The notes: generated by a model from the letters alone, not told the origin. A DNA stretch of 64,000 nt from Macrothele yani (GCA_039090855.1 CM077022.1:76284971-76348970); one strand, 5' to 3'. Counted from the first letter of the stretch, positions 47,183 through 58,679 are shown. Numbers and translations: made by a program.

Positions 47183-47363
47183 CCTCATTTTTCCTGAGTC
47201 TTGTGTATTTCCAGAAAGTTTTTCTATCTTTCCAAAAAGCCAATTCATGTTTTTCCACCTTCTCAAAACATAGGAAGGAGAAGGTGGAAAAGCAAGAATT
47301 GGCTTTTTGGAAAGGTAGAAAAACTTTCTGGTAGTACACATGAGACTCAGGAAAAATAGGGGA
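47183..47363. repeat. Second palindrome, about 80-bp arms
   Basis: The left arm includes TTTTTCCTGAGTC and CCAGAAAGTTTTTCTATCTT, then CCAAAAAGCCAATTC. The right arm carries their reverse complements (GAATTGGCTTTTTGG, AGAAAAACTTTCTGG, GACTCAGGAAAAA). The centre is near 47270 (CAAAACATAGGAAGG). No gene or tRNA-like core is visible. Confidence 0.88.
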
Positions 47364-47439
47364 AACAAAGTTATAAGTTGTGTGAAGAATAGGATTTGGG
47401 AAATGATATGGGAGCCCCAATGAGTTAAGTGAAGGATGG

Positions 47440-49165
47440 GGTGAGTACTTAAGTGAGTTATTAGACCAAGAAAGAAAAAGGTGATTCTCAGACAGAAGCA
47501 GATGATGTCATGGTGAAAGATTAAAGCACAAGAGGTATTTCAAGAGGTGTGTAAAGCTCTAAAATCTCTTCAAAATGGTAAGGCTCTGGGAGTTGATGGT
47601 GTAACTGCTGAGATGTTGAAATATGGTGGCGACTCTGTAATTGACAAGTTAACTGAATTTTGCCAGTTCTGTTGGGAGTTAGGAATGGTCCCTCGGGATT
47701 GGAAGGATGCTATCATTTTTCCCTTGTATAAGGGAAAAGGTGATCAGACTGACTGCAAGAACTATCATGGTGTTAGCCTACAGAGTGTGCCAGGGAAAGT
47801 GTTTTGTAAGGTCATTATTGAAGAAGTATGAGGTCTTACATCAGAGAAAGTGTAGGATGTTCAGAGTAGTTTTATGCCTGGTAAATGCTGCACTAACCAA
47901 ATTTTTGCATTATGCATAATGATTGAAAAGTATCTAGCTGTTCGTAAGAAAGTTTTTGCTGCCTTCATAGATTTAGAGAAAGTTTATGACCAAGTAAATA
48001 GGATTCTTTTGTGGAAGGTATTGAATAAATATGGTGTTCTTGGAAATCTACTTAATAGTGTAAAAGCCATGTATGCTGGCAGTAGAACTTGTGTACGAGT
48101 GAATGGTGTTTTATCAAAATGGTTTTCTATTGGTGCAGGAGTCAGACAGGGTTGTATAATGTCACCATGGCTGTTTAATATATTTATGGATGCATGCGTG
48201 ATGCCAAAATGGACAAGTACTGGTTTATGTCTTGGTAATATCCGTATGTGCAGATTGCTGTATACTGACGACACAGTCCTGTTGGCAGAGAGCAAAAGTG
48301 AGTAGCAGAGTATGTTGTACCAAATGTACAAAGTTTGCATGAAATTCAAATAGAGTATAAATAAGGGAAAATCCAAAGTTGTGGATCTTGAGCAAGGAAC
48401 TTGTTAGCACTGAATGTGTGCAATATAAATCTAAATGGCATAGTGATTGACCAGGTAAATGAGTTTGTGTATTTAGGAAGCATGTTTGACAGAGTGAACA
48501 AATTTGATGGTGAAATTAGTAGGAGAGTGAATTCTCCATTGAAAGTCATAGCTGCTTTGGGAGGTTTTTCACAGGAATGATGGGTTCTCAAGAGTCCCTC
48601 ATGGCTGTGTATGAAAGTGCACTTGTTCCTACTCTGATGTATGGCAGTGAAACCTGGGTACTACAGAAGAAACATAGGAGTAGTTTGTGTGCTGGAGAAA
48701 TTTGTTACTTGTGGGGGGGGGGTTGTGGCAAGACGCTTTCTGATCGTGTGAAGAATGAAGATGTGTTGTAGTTGTGTAATGTGAAGCAAAACGTTTTTAG
48801 CAAGGTGGAGAGTTGTAATATTCTTTGGTGGTTTGGGCATGTTGAAAGAATGAGTGATGAGATGCTTACTAAGAAAACTTTTAGCCCAAGTGGCAGGAAG
48901 GAAAGGCAGAGGAAGACCAAGGAAGTCATGGGAGGATCAGATTTAGGAATGTCTGCATAGAGAAAGATTATGAAGTATAGAAGGTCTTCTGTACATCATA
49001 TGATGGATGTAAGTGAAGCCCGAGTTGCATGTCAAGATCACTTTAAATGGAGAAGTTTGATACGGCAACAGTAAGTAAATAATCAGTTAAAAATGTATCT
49101 GGTAATTTGTATTTCTTTTTGGAGTTAACCTCTGAATCTCAGAGAACAGCTTAGTGATATGTATG
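47440..49165 (+). mobile_element. 5'-truncated LINE, same family as at 0.3-1.4 kb
   Basis: Reverse transcriptase in two main frames. 47547-47831 has NGKALGVDGVTAEMLKYGGD, VPRDWKDAIIFPLYKGKGDQ and NYHGVSLQSVPGKV. 47874-48305 has FAAFIDLEKVYDQVNRILLW, GAGVRQGCIMSPWLFNIFMD and YTDDTVLLAESKS (catalytic box TDD). The C-terminal part is broken: TLMYGSETWVLQKKH near 48640, then FGHVERM near 48840 and EARVACQDHFKWRSL near 49030. The endonuclease part is absent. The clade is not certain (RTE/Proto2-like). Confidence 0.85.
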
Positions 49166-49500
49166 TGTTTTCTCTGTCAAACATGTACTTCCTAAGTATG
49201 CAAACACATTTCCCTAGTCTAACTCTGTACCATTTAGACTGATTGTGCTATTTGTACTAAGTCCCTTAGTCAAAAACTATGACTTTGCTTTTTCTAGCTT
49301 TTTCTCTTATTTATACTGTTTAAATTTCATACATAGTTCATTAGTCCTAGACAAAATGCTCTGAAACTCGTTTTCGCTCTCATCTAACGGGTCTGTCATC
49401 AATGAATAGCACCTGTACACACAGAAATCCCCAACATGTAAACTAGTAATGCCTATTTTGGCATCATGCATGTATGCATCCATAAATACAAGGATCAACA
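49166..49500 (-). mobile_element. Inverted fragment of the same LINE
   Basis: The minus-strand reading has VFMDAYMHDAKIGITSLHVG and ESENEFQSILSRTNELCMKF, matching the region after the RT YADD box. GCAAACACATT..CCTAAGTATG at 49160-49215 is the reverse complement of the GTGTATTTAGGAAGCATGTT segment at 48465. It overlaps in content with the + copy, so it is a separate insertion or rearrangement, not a simple twin-priming inversion. Confidence 0.75.
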
Positions 49501-49519
49501 ATTAAATAACAAAACTGGA

Positions 49520-49910
49520 CTTGCCACTTCCTCTATGAAGAATTTTATTTGGAACTAAGGTGTAATAATCCTGTTCTCAGCAGTGCAGGAATTCCAGCAT
49601 TGTCTCCAGCTGTCAAAACAGTTCTTGAAGTTGTTTTCCAGTAACTTGTTTAGAACAGCTGCCATGTTCTTCTAAACCTCTTCTACCATATGGCAATGTG
49701 AGCCTTTGAAGACTTTCTACAGCCTTGAGAAAAGAAAAAAATCTCTTCGGGTGAGGTTTGGTGAATAAGCAGGATGTTCAAGAATCAAAATTTTTGGCCA
49801 AAAACTTTTTAAAAAGAAAATGCTGTGGATGAAAGCAGATTGTTGTGCTGGAAAATGCACTTTTTGGGAAGTCAATTTGGCCTCACTCAAATTCTTTGCC
49901 TCAAACATCC
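49520..49910 (-). pseudogene. Mariner transposase fragment (C-terminal part)
   Basis: The minus-strand reading gives KVHFPAQQSAFIHS (second Asp block decayed), ILEHPAYSPNLTRRDFFLFS and then, in following frames, KGSHCHMVEEV, VLNKLLENNFKNCFDSWRQC and EN. This is the mariner C-terminus (usual HPPYSPDLAPCDFFLFP). The third catalytic Asp is Asn. No terminal repeats were found. Confidence 0.75.
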
Positions 49911-50079
49911 CTGATTTACAAAAATGAAGCTAAAGTTTTGGCACACAAGAAAAACTGTCTGATCCTAATAGTACTTTTTATGCTGAATTCAAATATGTTA
50001 CTAGGTTTTCTCTATCACACAGGGATTTTTAGTGACAATGGGTTAAATCTGAAAAAATTGTTTTTTTACGTACATTTAT

Positions 50080-51260
50080 CTCTTCATATTACCTAAAAAG
50101 TGCCAGTTGATGATTTTCTTCTGTATTTAGCTTCTGGAACATCCCTCTTAAATGTCCAGCAATTGTCAGCAAGCATGCTAGAACTGCACTATCCATGATA
50201 TCTCTTTTCCGTGAATGAGAATGTCTTGGTGAAATCGCTCGCCATGTTCGTTGCTGATAGCACCACGATTCTCAGGAAAGAAATCCAAGTGGGAGTCCAA
50301 GAAATAAATATTAGGGCTATATTACACCTCATATCTTTGAATGAATGTACGAGTTCACCCACAATGTCATAGTAGTTCTGTGCTTCAAAATTTCCCAAAA
50401 ACTTTTCCATAACACATTTGAACAAACTCTATGCTGTTTATTGGCTTAATAGATTTTTGAATTTTATGTCTTGAATCAAAGCTCTTATTTAAGAGCCCAC
50501 AAAAATGCCTTCTTTGATTTTAACATCACTTATTTTGAGGAAACTTTTCCTTTATTTAAAGCAAATTTAATACCATTTTTATCCATGGCCTTAACTTTGT
50601 TTTCAGAAAGCCCTAATTTTATATATGAAGTGGAGGTAAAAAATATTTTCAATGTTGACAAATGGGGTATGTGCAACATTTTTCTGTCCAGGTTTAAGTG
50701 ATTCAGGCTTTGGTCATTTCTTCTTGATGTAATGAATTTCCTTGTCTCAGCTGTCCCATTTGCACTAAAAACAACAAAATTTAGCATAGCAGAGCTGCAA
50801 ACCAAGTAACAGTGCAGTGACTTTTAAATCTTCACAGACGTTCCAGTTGTACTAGTCACACTGAATTTTTTCCCAAAGGAATTTCATATTTTCGCAAGAT
50901 TCATATTAGCAGCATAAACTAATAGCAGAGAATGAAATTTGTTTCTATTGTGCAAAAGAACAGCTTTTTCAACTAGTTTTTGAAGAGTCAGCAAACAGTC
51001 ACCACTCTGTTATTTTATGTTCATGACCAAGAGCATCCATCACAGATAGAGCAAATACTGTTACAATAAACTAAACCATTTTCTTGAATAAAAATTTTTA
51101 AACTCTTCCTGGTGGTTACGATAAAAAACACACTTTAGCATCTTGCTGAAGTAGATTCCAACCTTTTAGTTTAGATCCCAAAAGTTCTGTCTGTGTTTTG
51201 GATAAATTCAAATCCCGAACTAAGCCATTTAAACAGACCTCAGCGCAAGTCACTTTTCTC
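50080..51260 (-). pseudogene. Decayed copy of an unnamed arthropod repeat protein
   Basis: The minus-strand order is LNLSKTQTELLGSKLKGWNL, CFYRNHQEEFKNFYS, KAVLLHNRNKFHSL, LPPLHIKLGLSENKVKAMDK, VMEKFLGNFEAQNYYDIVGE, LVHSFKDMRCNIALIF, FFPENRGAISNEHGERFHQD and KRDVPEAKYRRKSSTGTF. These blocks, in this order, match a large protein family seen many times in arthropod genomes and annotated only as uncharacterised. I recognise the pattern but know of no established function. It is broken by many stops and frameshifts. Position in an intron and high copy number elsewhere suggest a mobile origin; this is inference. Confidence 0.6.
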
Positions 51261-51922
51261 ACTATTTGTCTTTTTTGCCACCTTTTTTAAAATTTTGTCA
51301 CTATTCTCACCTTTTTCTTAAGTGTGCTGGTAATTTTTTCAATTTAGCTAGTTTTGCATTGTTGTTTTTCATTTCTAGGGGGATTTTTTGTCAGATGAAA
51401 AAAGAAGTGCTGAAACAAAAATAAATTGTTTTGTTAAACAAACCGGAGGGGATTGCTCCAGTGCGATGGAGAGACACCCATCCCTATCGAACACGTGGGT
51501 GGGGTCACGAGTAGTAAACACAACTCACTGCAGCAGCAGGAACGCACGCACTGCACATCTCTCTGTTACCCCACCCACAGCAGCCAGCGGGTTCACCCAA
51601 GGATTGCAGGGGAAAGTCCCTTCACATTTTGATTGCAAGTGGAATGAAAAATACAAAAGTTTATCTCCGTGAATTTTTCATGAAAATCTCTGTAATTTTG
51701 ATCAACGCCATAAATCGCTAATAGGAATGATCCCTCCAAGTTTCGCGTAAATCAATTAAAAACTTTTTTAATGGGCCACATTTTTTTTTATATGCTCTTT
51801 ATCATGTGGCTGGCATGCCTAGAATTCGTAATCAGCATTTTAAGGCTAATTTAAAAACGTTTTTTATCAATTCACTTGACATTTTTTAGGGCCATAATCT
51901 CCTAGCCAATTATAATATAATT
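51261..51922. other. Intronic DNA with a GC-rich patch
   Basis: A GC-rich segment (51445-51620, including CCCATCCCTATCGAACACGT) is followed by TGAATTTTTCATGAAAATCT and CAATTAAAAACTTTTTTAAT. The second part faintly recalls the interior of the CAGGGT elements (13100-13200). I cannot define ends or a gene; an open frame at 51388-51672 matches nothing. Confidence 0.45.
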
Positions 51923-52259
51923 CATACTTGCCAACTTTTACGGATTTCTGCTTAATTTTACTGTTTTACGGATAGAGGTCTTTTTTACGGATTTTTTAAT
52001 ATTTCGATTGCTCAATTGAAATATTTCAATCCCCTGCAACCATCCACTTAGATTTTCTACCGGAGCTTATGAGCGCTCACGCGATGATGTCATCTTTGAC
52101 TCGCAGTCTTTGTGACATCGTGCGGTAGCTGTCTCTCCACGGAAGGGCTCGAGTGACGTGCCGACCAGAGTTCGCCAAAATGCGTTATTACGCATCTAGT
52201 ATGCATCAAAATTTTACCAACGCATAAAAATATGCATCGGGACGGTATTTTGTCTTACA

Positions 52260-52880
52260 GAAACTGAAGTAAACGATATAAAGATTTTTTTTTTCCGTAA
52301 TCATAATTTCTTTTTCCTGTGATGTTGTTGCCTGTGTGTATTGTTGTCATATATCATTTTATTCCATAAATATGTGTATTTCATTTTAAAAATGGAAGAA
52401 AAATTTCCGAAAACGGAAATTCGACAGCGAAATGATTTCGCTATAATCTTTAGGCATGAGAGTGCGACGGCTTCGAGAAATTTTTCCTTTTCCGTCATAA
52501 TTTGGGTTATCCTTGAGATCGATGCATAAATGAACAGAAATTTTGGGGCAATTATTTATTAGTGGTGGGAGGATGTTTTCCGCCTGAAACTTTCGAAAGT
52601 GAAAGTTTCGTTTTCATAACTTTTAAAAGCGGAAGTTAGACGCAGTGAAGATTTTTCCCGTAATTGTAATTTTATTTTTCATGTGATGTTTCCTCTGCCT
52701 AGTATTGTTGTTAAATATCATTTTATTTCATAAATATTTGTATTTCAACTTGAAAATGGAGGGAAAATGTCTGAAAACGGAAATCTGAAGTAGCAAAGAT
52801 TTCCCACGTAACTGTAATTTTTTTCCCCCAACGATGATCAGAACATGTATCCTGTATTCTTAAATATTCCCCCCAAAAAA
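52260..52880 (+). repeat. Array of about 360-bp units
   Basis: The block GTAAT..TAATTT.TTTTTC.TGTGATGTT then GTATTGTTGT.A.ATATCATTTTATT occurs at 52297 and 52659 (spacing 362). A third partial unit is cut by the CAGGGT insertion at 52880 and resumes at 55432 (GCATTTCAGCTCGATAAAGA). Confidence 0.82.
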
Positions 52881-55425
52881 CAGGGTGTGCACATGTGCTT
52901 GAAAACCTGGAAAGTCCTTGAAAATCATGATTACATTTTCAAGGCCTGGAATATCCTGGAAAAACTGTTGTTGTTTTTTAAGCTGTCCTGAAAAGCTTTG
53001 AAATTTGAAATTAATGCTTAAGAAATGTCCTTTTAGGAAATCAGTGTTAACCCCCCCCCCCTTTTTTTACTTAATTTTCTCTCCTCTGTTCTAAAAAACC
53101 GTGACCATGGTGTCAAATGTGCCCCAAATTCTGATTTGGCTGGGGGGGGAAAGCACTACTTCCAGTGCCTGTTAGGAAGGGGAGCTCGAAGGTCAGAAAG
53201 CTGATCATCTGGTCCTTGATTATATGTGCATGCAGGTAACTTGCTTTCGGCCCCTCCCAAGCTTTGTTTTGTTTGTATCAAGAGACTTCCGCTGCTTATG
53301 ATGAAAATTAAGAAAACTATCTTCACGAATTCTTCACAAAACTGGCTAAAATTTTTACATTCACTTTAATTGGATTACAAAAGCAGACTCCCAAAATTTC
53401 AAGTGAATCGATTAAAAACTTAAAAAGTTAGCATTGAAAATTTTTATTACTCACATGGAATTTTTCATGCCTTTGGGCAAACAGAGCGTGCAACGGGGTG
53501 TTGCCATAGCACCAGTTGATTGACAGCAGAAAGCGCCGATGAAGGAACCTTGCTTGGGAAGAAAGCTAACTCCTGTCACCGATTCCATTTATTGCCTTTC
53601 GACTAGGCGAAAAATTTCAGAAATTCACATTTTCCCAAATTTTGAAAATAACACTAATTTTTTTACAATGGTTAAGATGCATCCTAGTGAAGTTCTAGTT
53701 TAAATTTCACCAAATTCTGTTGGAAGCTTTTGCTGATGCAAAAAAAAAAAAAAACGCAATTATAAATTGCGGGAAAAGCAAGTAGTGAATGATTTTTTTA
53801 GATGCCATGGCTTATTTCAACAGTGACCCTTAAAAAATTTTGCTGTGGTAATATGGGAACTATTTGAATTACAAACATACGTTTTTATTCAGACGTCTGA
53901 GTTATTGTTTTAATAAAAAGACATTTATAATGTAAAAAGTTTTCATTGGATTTAGGGAAATTCAGCAGATGAGCATATTTTAGTAAATTACAACATTATG
54001 ACGTAAATCTGGTCATTTCGTCAAAAATTGGAGAGTTATTTTGTTTACATTTTCTCTTATAATTAGGGTGAAGGAAGAAGGGTGCAACTTGACACTTCAG
54101 TGAGCTGCAGGTGGTGATTTATGGCAATGCGATTATGATTGAAGTTGGCAAACTGGAAGTAGAGATTCCTTAGGCTCATCATTTTTTTCATTTATGTAAA
54201 ATATTTCAGAATCTCCTAATTATACCAATAAAAAACTGGATTTTTTTTTTTACATATTTACGTTTGAGATTCATTCACGGAATTCCACCTTTTTTTGTCA
54301 TTTGTGTCATTTCGAGATCAATGCAGAACTGAAGAGAAATGGGGGTGGGGGGAGATTTAGAGAGGGGTCGTTTTTTGTCTGGGGATGATATTTCGTTTTT
54401 CAAAACTTTCAAAAACTGAAGTTAAATGGAGTGACAATTTTTCCCGTAATTGTAATTTCTTTTTTTCTCACGATGTGTTGCCTGTTCGCAGTATTGTTAT
54501 TAAATGTCATTTTATTGCATAAATGTTTGTATTTCAGCATGAAACTGTGGGCAACGATTTCCAAAACCGGAAGTTAAGACTGCGCGAAGATTTCCCTGTA
54601 GTCTTCAGGCAAAGATTCTTCCGTGGATTCAAAGAATTCCCCCATTTCCGTTATTATTTTGGGAATTTTCGAGATCAATGTAGAACTGGACAGAAATTTT
54701 TGTGGGGTAATGATAGGGGAGAGGAATTCGTTTTTCGTTTGACGACTGGATTCAGTCTTACGAAACTTTCGAAAATGGAAGTTGGATGCAGCAAAGATTT
54801 CTTCCATAATCTTATATTTTTTTCTCGTGATGTTCCTTCTGCCCAGTATTGTTCTTAAATATCCTTTTATTCCACAAATACTGCATTCTACCCCTCCCCT
54901 TTATGTGTCCCCCATGCTGTACCACCCTGCATTTTTTGGAGGATATAAATATCAGGGATTGTTTTACCAGTCCTCTGTTAGATGTGTGCCCTCCTCGTTC
55001 TTAAATTCTTGATCTGCTCTTGCTTTATTTTGTAATAATTTCAATTGTTATCAATAATAAACTGATTACATGGAAGATAAGGTAGTGCAAAATAGTGATG
55101 CGGCTAAAATGTCTGATTTGAATTAATCACTTTCAGATTGAGGGAAAGGATTTTCTGATAGGCCTTGCAGTAATTGCACCATGATTCAATTTAGCATTAT
55201 TGGGTAATTCTCCTATTAAAAAGAAATGTAATGAGTAAAAAGGCATATTCATCCATTTACATCTTTCACCATTTTTATTACTTAAAACTGAAATTACTTT
55301 TAAAAAATAATTTGACCATGATACTGTAAAGCATGATAATCATCCTGGAATTTTTTTTTGTATATGTCCTGAAAAAGGCCTGGAAAGTCCTTGAATTTTT
55401 CTTTCCCAAAAGTGTACGAACCCTG
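52881..55425. mobile_element. CAGGGT element, third copy, interior partly replaced
   Basis: The left end is CAGGGTGTGCACATGTGCTT. The right end, reverse-complemented, is CAGGGTTCGTACACTTTTGG. AAAAAA flanks both ends. 53280-54130 is colinear with 13070-14030 and 15700-16580. From 54131 to about 55242 the sequence is unrelated to the other copies and instead has two more of the 360-bp units (54446 and 54804). The end block (55243-55425) matches again. Confidence 0.85.
54131..55242 (+). repeat. Foreign interior block with two 360-bp units
   Basis: GTAATTGTAATTTCTTTTTT at 54446 and the parallel segment at 54804 (spacing 358) belong to the array shared by the CATACCTGCCAAC elements. I could not find clean terminal repeats for the block. 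It may be a nested insertion or the result of recombination with the surrounding array. Confidence 0.6.
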
Positions 55426-56459
55426 AAAAAAAGTTTTGCATTTCAGCTCGATAAAGAAGGGAGGGGTCCGAAAATGAAAGTGACGAAGCTGAAATTCTTT
55501 TAAATTAAAAATTTATGCATGGTGTTCAAAAGAATTTTTATTTTCTAAGTTACACTATTCATCTTTTATCTAAAATAGTGAAAGCTATCATGCATTCATG
55601 ATGGATAAAATTGTCATCCAAGGGCATTAAAAAAAAAACTACCATAAAGAAATGGGAAGGGAAACAAAGATATCAGCAAAATGAAAATTTAAAAGCACTG
55701 GATGCTGTGCAGCTGCAGAAAAACAAATGTGGCTGTGGAACTTGCTGAGAAGTTTATTAGATATTTTTAGATGCATATAAGAACCACAAAAGTGCAATGT
55801 TTTCACTTCTTGAACACATTGCTGTTCCATGTGGTCATTACAAAACATGATAAATTTAATGTTATTGTTTTAAAATATGGATATTATATTTTTTTCTAAA
55901 ACAAGAAATAAACGGATCCAAATTTTAAATACATTGAGCAGTAGTGAAATATTTTTTATATGAAAAAATCTGGATTGATTTTTCATAATTGCCTAGCATT
56001 TTTGTAAGTATTTTATTTCATCTGTTAATTTTCCTAAAATTACTCCCTAAATTTTTTTGAAGGACTAAAAATACTCCTTTAAAAAAAAATTTCGCCAAAC
56101 TCTGGTGCCGACACTAGATGCATGCACAGAGTCTGCGATGGTAGCCGTCGCATTTTGTATTTCCACAGCCCGACTCATTCGAGCGGGTGGTAACGCCTGT
56201 CGAGCGGCCGTGGTATTTCAGTCCCTGTAGACACTAGTTCATCGTAGCAGTTGATTGGTCTCCTCTTAGGAGGGAAATCACAGCCAATGAACAAGAAGGG
56301 TAAAATCTGCATGCACAGTGTTGAGCAATGTTGTTGTAGCAACAAAAGAATACTTTCTTTTGTGTGTTGTTTTTAGTGTGTGGTGTTGTTTCTTTGTTGT
56401 AGAGTTGAATTACTGGGAGGAGCGAGTTGTTCGTTTAGCTTTTATGCAAATCTATAAAG

Positions 56460-57065
56460 ATGAGTACTAAGATTATACCATCTCAAAGTTATTTTCAAAC
56501 TTTTAAGGAAGCATACACTGCAAAGTTCCAGTGTATCAGGAAATCTAATAAAGGTGTAAAGTTATTTTCAAACTTTTAAGGAAGCATACACTGCAAAGTT
56601 CCAGTGTATCAGGAAATCTAATAAAGGTGTAAATTTTGCATTTTGCGACTTTTGCCAAAACAATTTTAACATTGCCCAAGGAGGCAGAAATGATATTTTT
56701 TGTCATGCAAATAGTGCCAAACACAAAGGTAATGTGAAGCGTACTGGTAGTAACTCCAAACTGACTACATTTTTTAAAACATTGGATAATAGTCAAGGAA
56801 ATGTAACTCGTGCCGAATTGTTGTTTAAGTCTTTTTTTATGCAACACAACGTACCATTTAGTGCTGCCAGCCATGCTGGTCCACTTTTTCGGCAGATTTT
56901 TCCCAAAGATGAAACTGCCAAACGTTATGACTGTTGGAAGACCAAAATGATGGCGATTGTCCACGAAATGGCTTTAGATTGACTTTCCGCTGTTGTGAAA
57001 CTTTTACAAGAAGGGCCATTTTCTGCAGCATGTGATGGAAGTCATGAAAGTGATTATAATATTAT
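56460..57065 (+). pseudogene. BED-finger hAT-like transposase, N-terminal part, broken
   Basis: The ATG at 56460 begins MSTKIIPSQSYFQTFKEAYT. After the tandem duplication the frame resumes as FAFCDFCQNNFNIAQGGRND then CHANSAKHKGN, a C-x2-C...H-x6-H BED zinc finger. SKLTTFFKTLDNSQG, VTRAELLFKSFFMQHNVPFS and AGPLFRQIFPKDETAKRYDC follow. A TGA sits at 56980, then KLLQEGPFSAACDGSHESD, the start of the catalytic region, where the family has a DGS motif with the first Asp. Sequence homology ends near 57065. The remaining RNase H core and dimerisation domain are missing. Confidence 0.75.
56485..56630 (+). repeat. Perfect 73-bp tandem duplication
   Basis: 56485-56557 and 56558-56630 are identical base for base (AAAGTTATTTTCAAACTTTT ... 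TAATAAAGGTGT). As 73 is not a multiple of three, it shifts the BED-finger frame by one. Confidence 0.97.
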
Positions 57066-57406
57066 ATAATCCTGTTATACAAGATGAAGATTAAAAGGTA
57101 TGTAACATACAGTTTTGAATGCAATGTGTAGGTACTCTTAAAGTGAATATTTCCTTTTTACAGGAAATATTTAGTTTGGTATTGAAACACCACAGGTTTT
57201 ACGAGGCTAACATTGAACAAAATTAAGATTTTACTTTATGGTTTTTTAAATTATTATTTGAAACGCAAATAATACTAGTTTAGTTATTGTGGCATATGCA
57301 AAGATTTTTACTGCATATTTATTAATATAATTATGTTTTGTTTTGTGGTAAATGGCGCTCATGCAAAAGTTTTACTGATGCACATTTTCCAAAGTTGGTA
57401 AGTATG

Positions 57407-57881
57407 CTACTAAAACAAAATACAGATCCTGCCTCAATGCAAAGCTAGATATTCGGTTGCAGCTGTCCCAAATTCAACCAGATATAGCCACGTTGTGCAA
57501 ATCAAAACAGTCCCATACCTCTCATTAGAATCTAAGTTCCCAGGCTATGCTTTGTCATCCCCCCCCCAAGGGATATTTTTGGTTTTATAACTGTAAAAAT
57601 GGTTTTAAATACCATATCTATGTGAGTAACATATTGTGGATTTACAATGCCTGCTTTGAATTCATTCTTAAATGTGTTGCCTTTGTTTTGTTTTTTTTGT
57701 TGTTTTTTGTTTATGTAGTTAAGTAAGTTCCTTATTTCTCTAAAATTAGTGGAGCAAATAACATTTTGAATGAAATAAAACTTGATGTTTAACATGCCCA
57801 AATGCTTAAAAATACCTTCTATCGTCAATATTGCTGTCATTTGGTTTACTACCTATGTAGGTGCTAGGTGAAAATATCGTC
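57407..57881. other. Intronic AT-rich DNA
   Basis: I see nothing recognisable besides a C run near 57560 and T tracts. Confidence 0.55.
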
Positions 57882-58128
57882 GCCCTTATGCCAAAGACGC
57901 ATATGTGCAAAATTGACGTTTTGAGAAAACTATATTTAAAGTTCCAATTTTTAATGACTTTCAATGGGAAAAATTAAGTTTAGATAAAAATTTAAGCTAT
58001 TTAGAATTTGAAAAATAATTCATGCATTTGCTATACAATAAAATATCGACTAACAACTTGAAAAATGCAGTTAGGTAAAAACAGCCAAAATTGCACATAC
58101 GTGCCTTTGGCATAAGAGTGACAATAGT
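57882..58128. mobile_element. Small MITE-like element
   Basis: About 45-bp inverted ends: CTTATGCCAAAGACGCATAT then GTGCAAAATTG on the left (57893), and CAAAATTGCACATACGTGCC then TTTGGCATAAG on the right. The whole is about 245 bp with an AT-rich centre and no gene. Superfamily unknown. Confidence 0.8.
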
Positions 58129-58679
58129 GCTCCGTGATAATTTCTCTCCTGAAAAGTACTCCACAACTCAAAAAGTTTGGAAACTGCTGCCGTAGAGCAT
58201 CAGGATTTATAACAACAAATGCTCCGCATGGACTTTCACCTCACTGTCTCTCACAAGTGTGGCGTGAAGCCCTTTTGCCCATAAAGAGGAAGAGTTTTAC
58301 AGGTGCAGCAAGGAAACAGTGATGACAATTTGTATTTAGTGCAGCACTTTCATTTTCAATGTTATTAGCTCTGAGTTGAAGTGTATTAAAAATAGATAGT
58401 TTTCTAACACCCTCACTCATACCCTGTTGTCTCATTTATCTCTAATAAAAGTTATGCAGTGCACTCTGCTACCATTGGCAGGAATCGAAATTTAATTTTA
58501 ATGAACTGAAAAATTATGGTCCTCTGAAGTTCTTCGTAAAATAAAGCTGACTGTGCCTAACTATTAGCAGGAGGTGGGGATAGTTTTTAAATAAAGATTC
58601 CTGGTGGTGCTCTTACCTGCAGCTCTAAACTCTGTGCAGCATTTTTCTCAGAAAATACAGTAATTTAGTGGGTAGTGGC

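Larger units (their letters stand above)
51923..57406 (+). mobile_element. hAT-like element with CATACTTGCCAAC ends, invaded by a CAGGGT element
   Basis: The left end is CATACTTGCCAACTTTTACG. The right end, reverse-complemented, is CATACTTACCAACTTTGGAA. Subterminal TTTTACGGAT repeats follow the left end. The array of about 360-bp repeats (52260-52880) is shared with 43525-44741. A BED-finger transposase remnant lies at 56460-57065. The CAGGGT element at 52881-55425 is nested in it. Removing that leaves about 2.9 kb. I see no clear target-site duplication. The BED finger points to hAT. Confidence 0.72.

Noticed and set aside
51388..51672. GC-rich 94-codon open frame
   Set aside because: Composition differs from the surroundings but there is no recognisable domain or start context; described only as a GC-rich patch.
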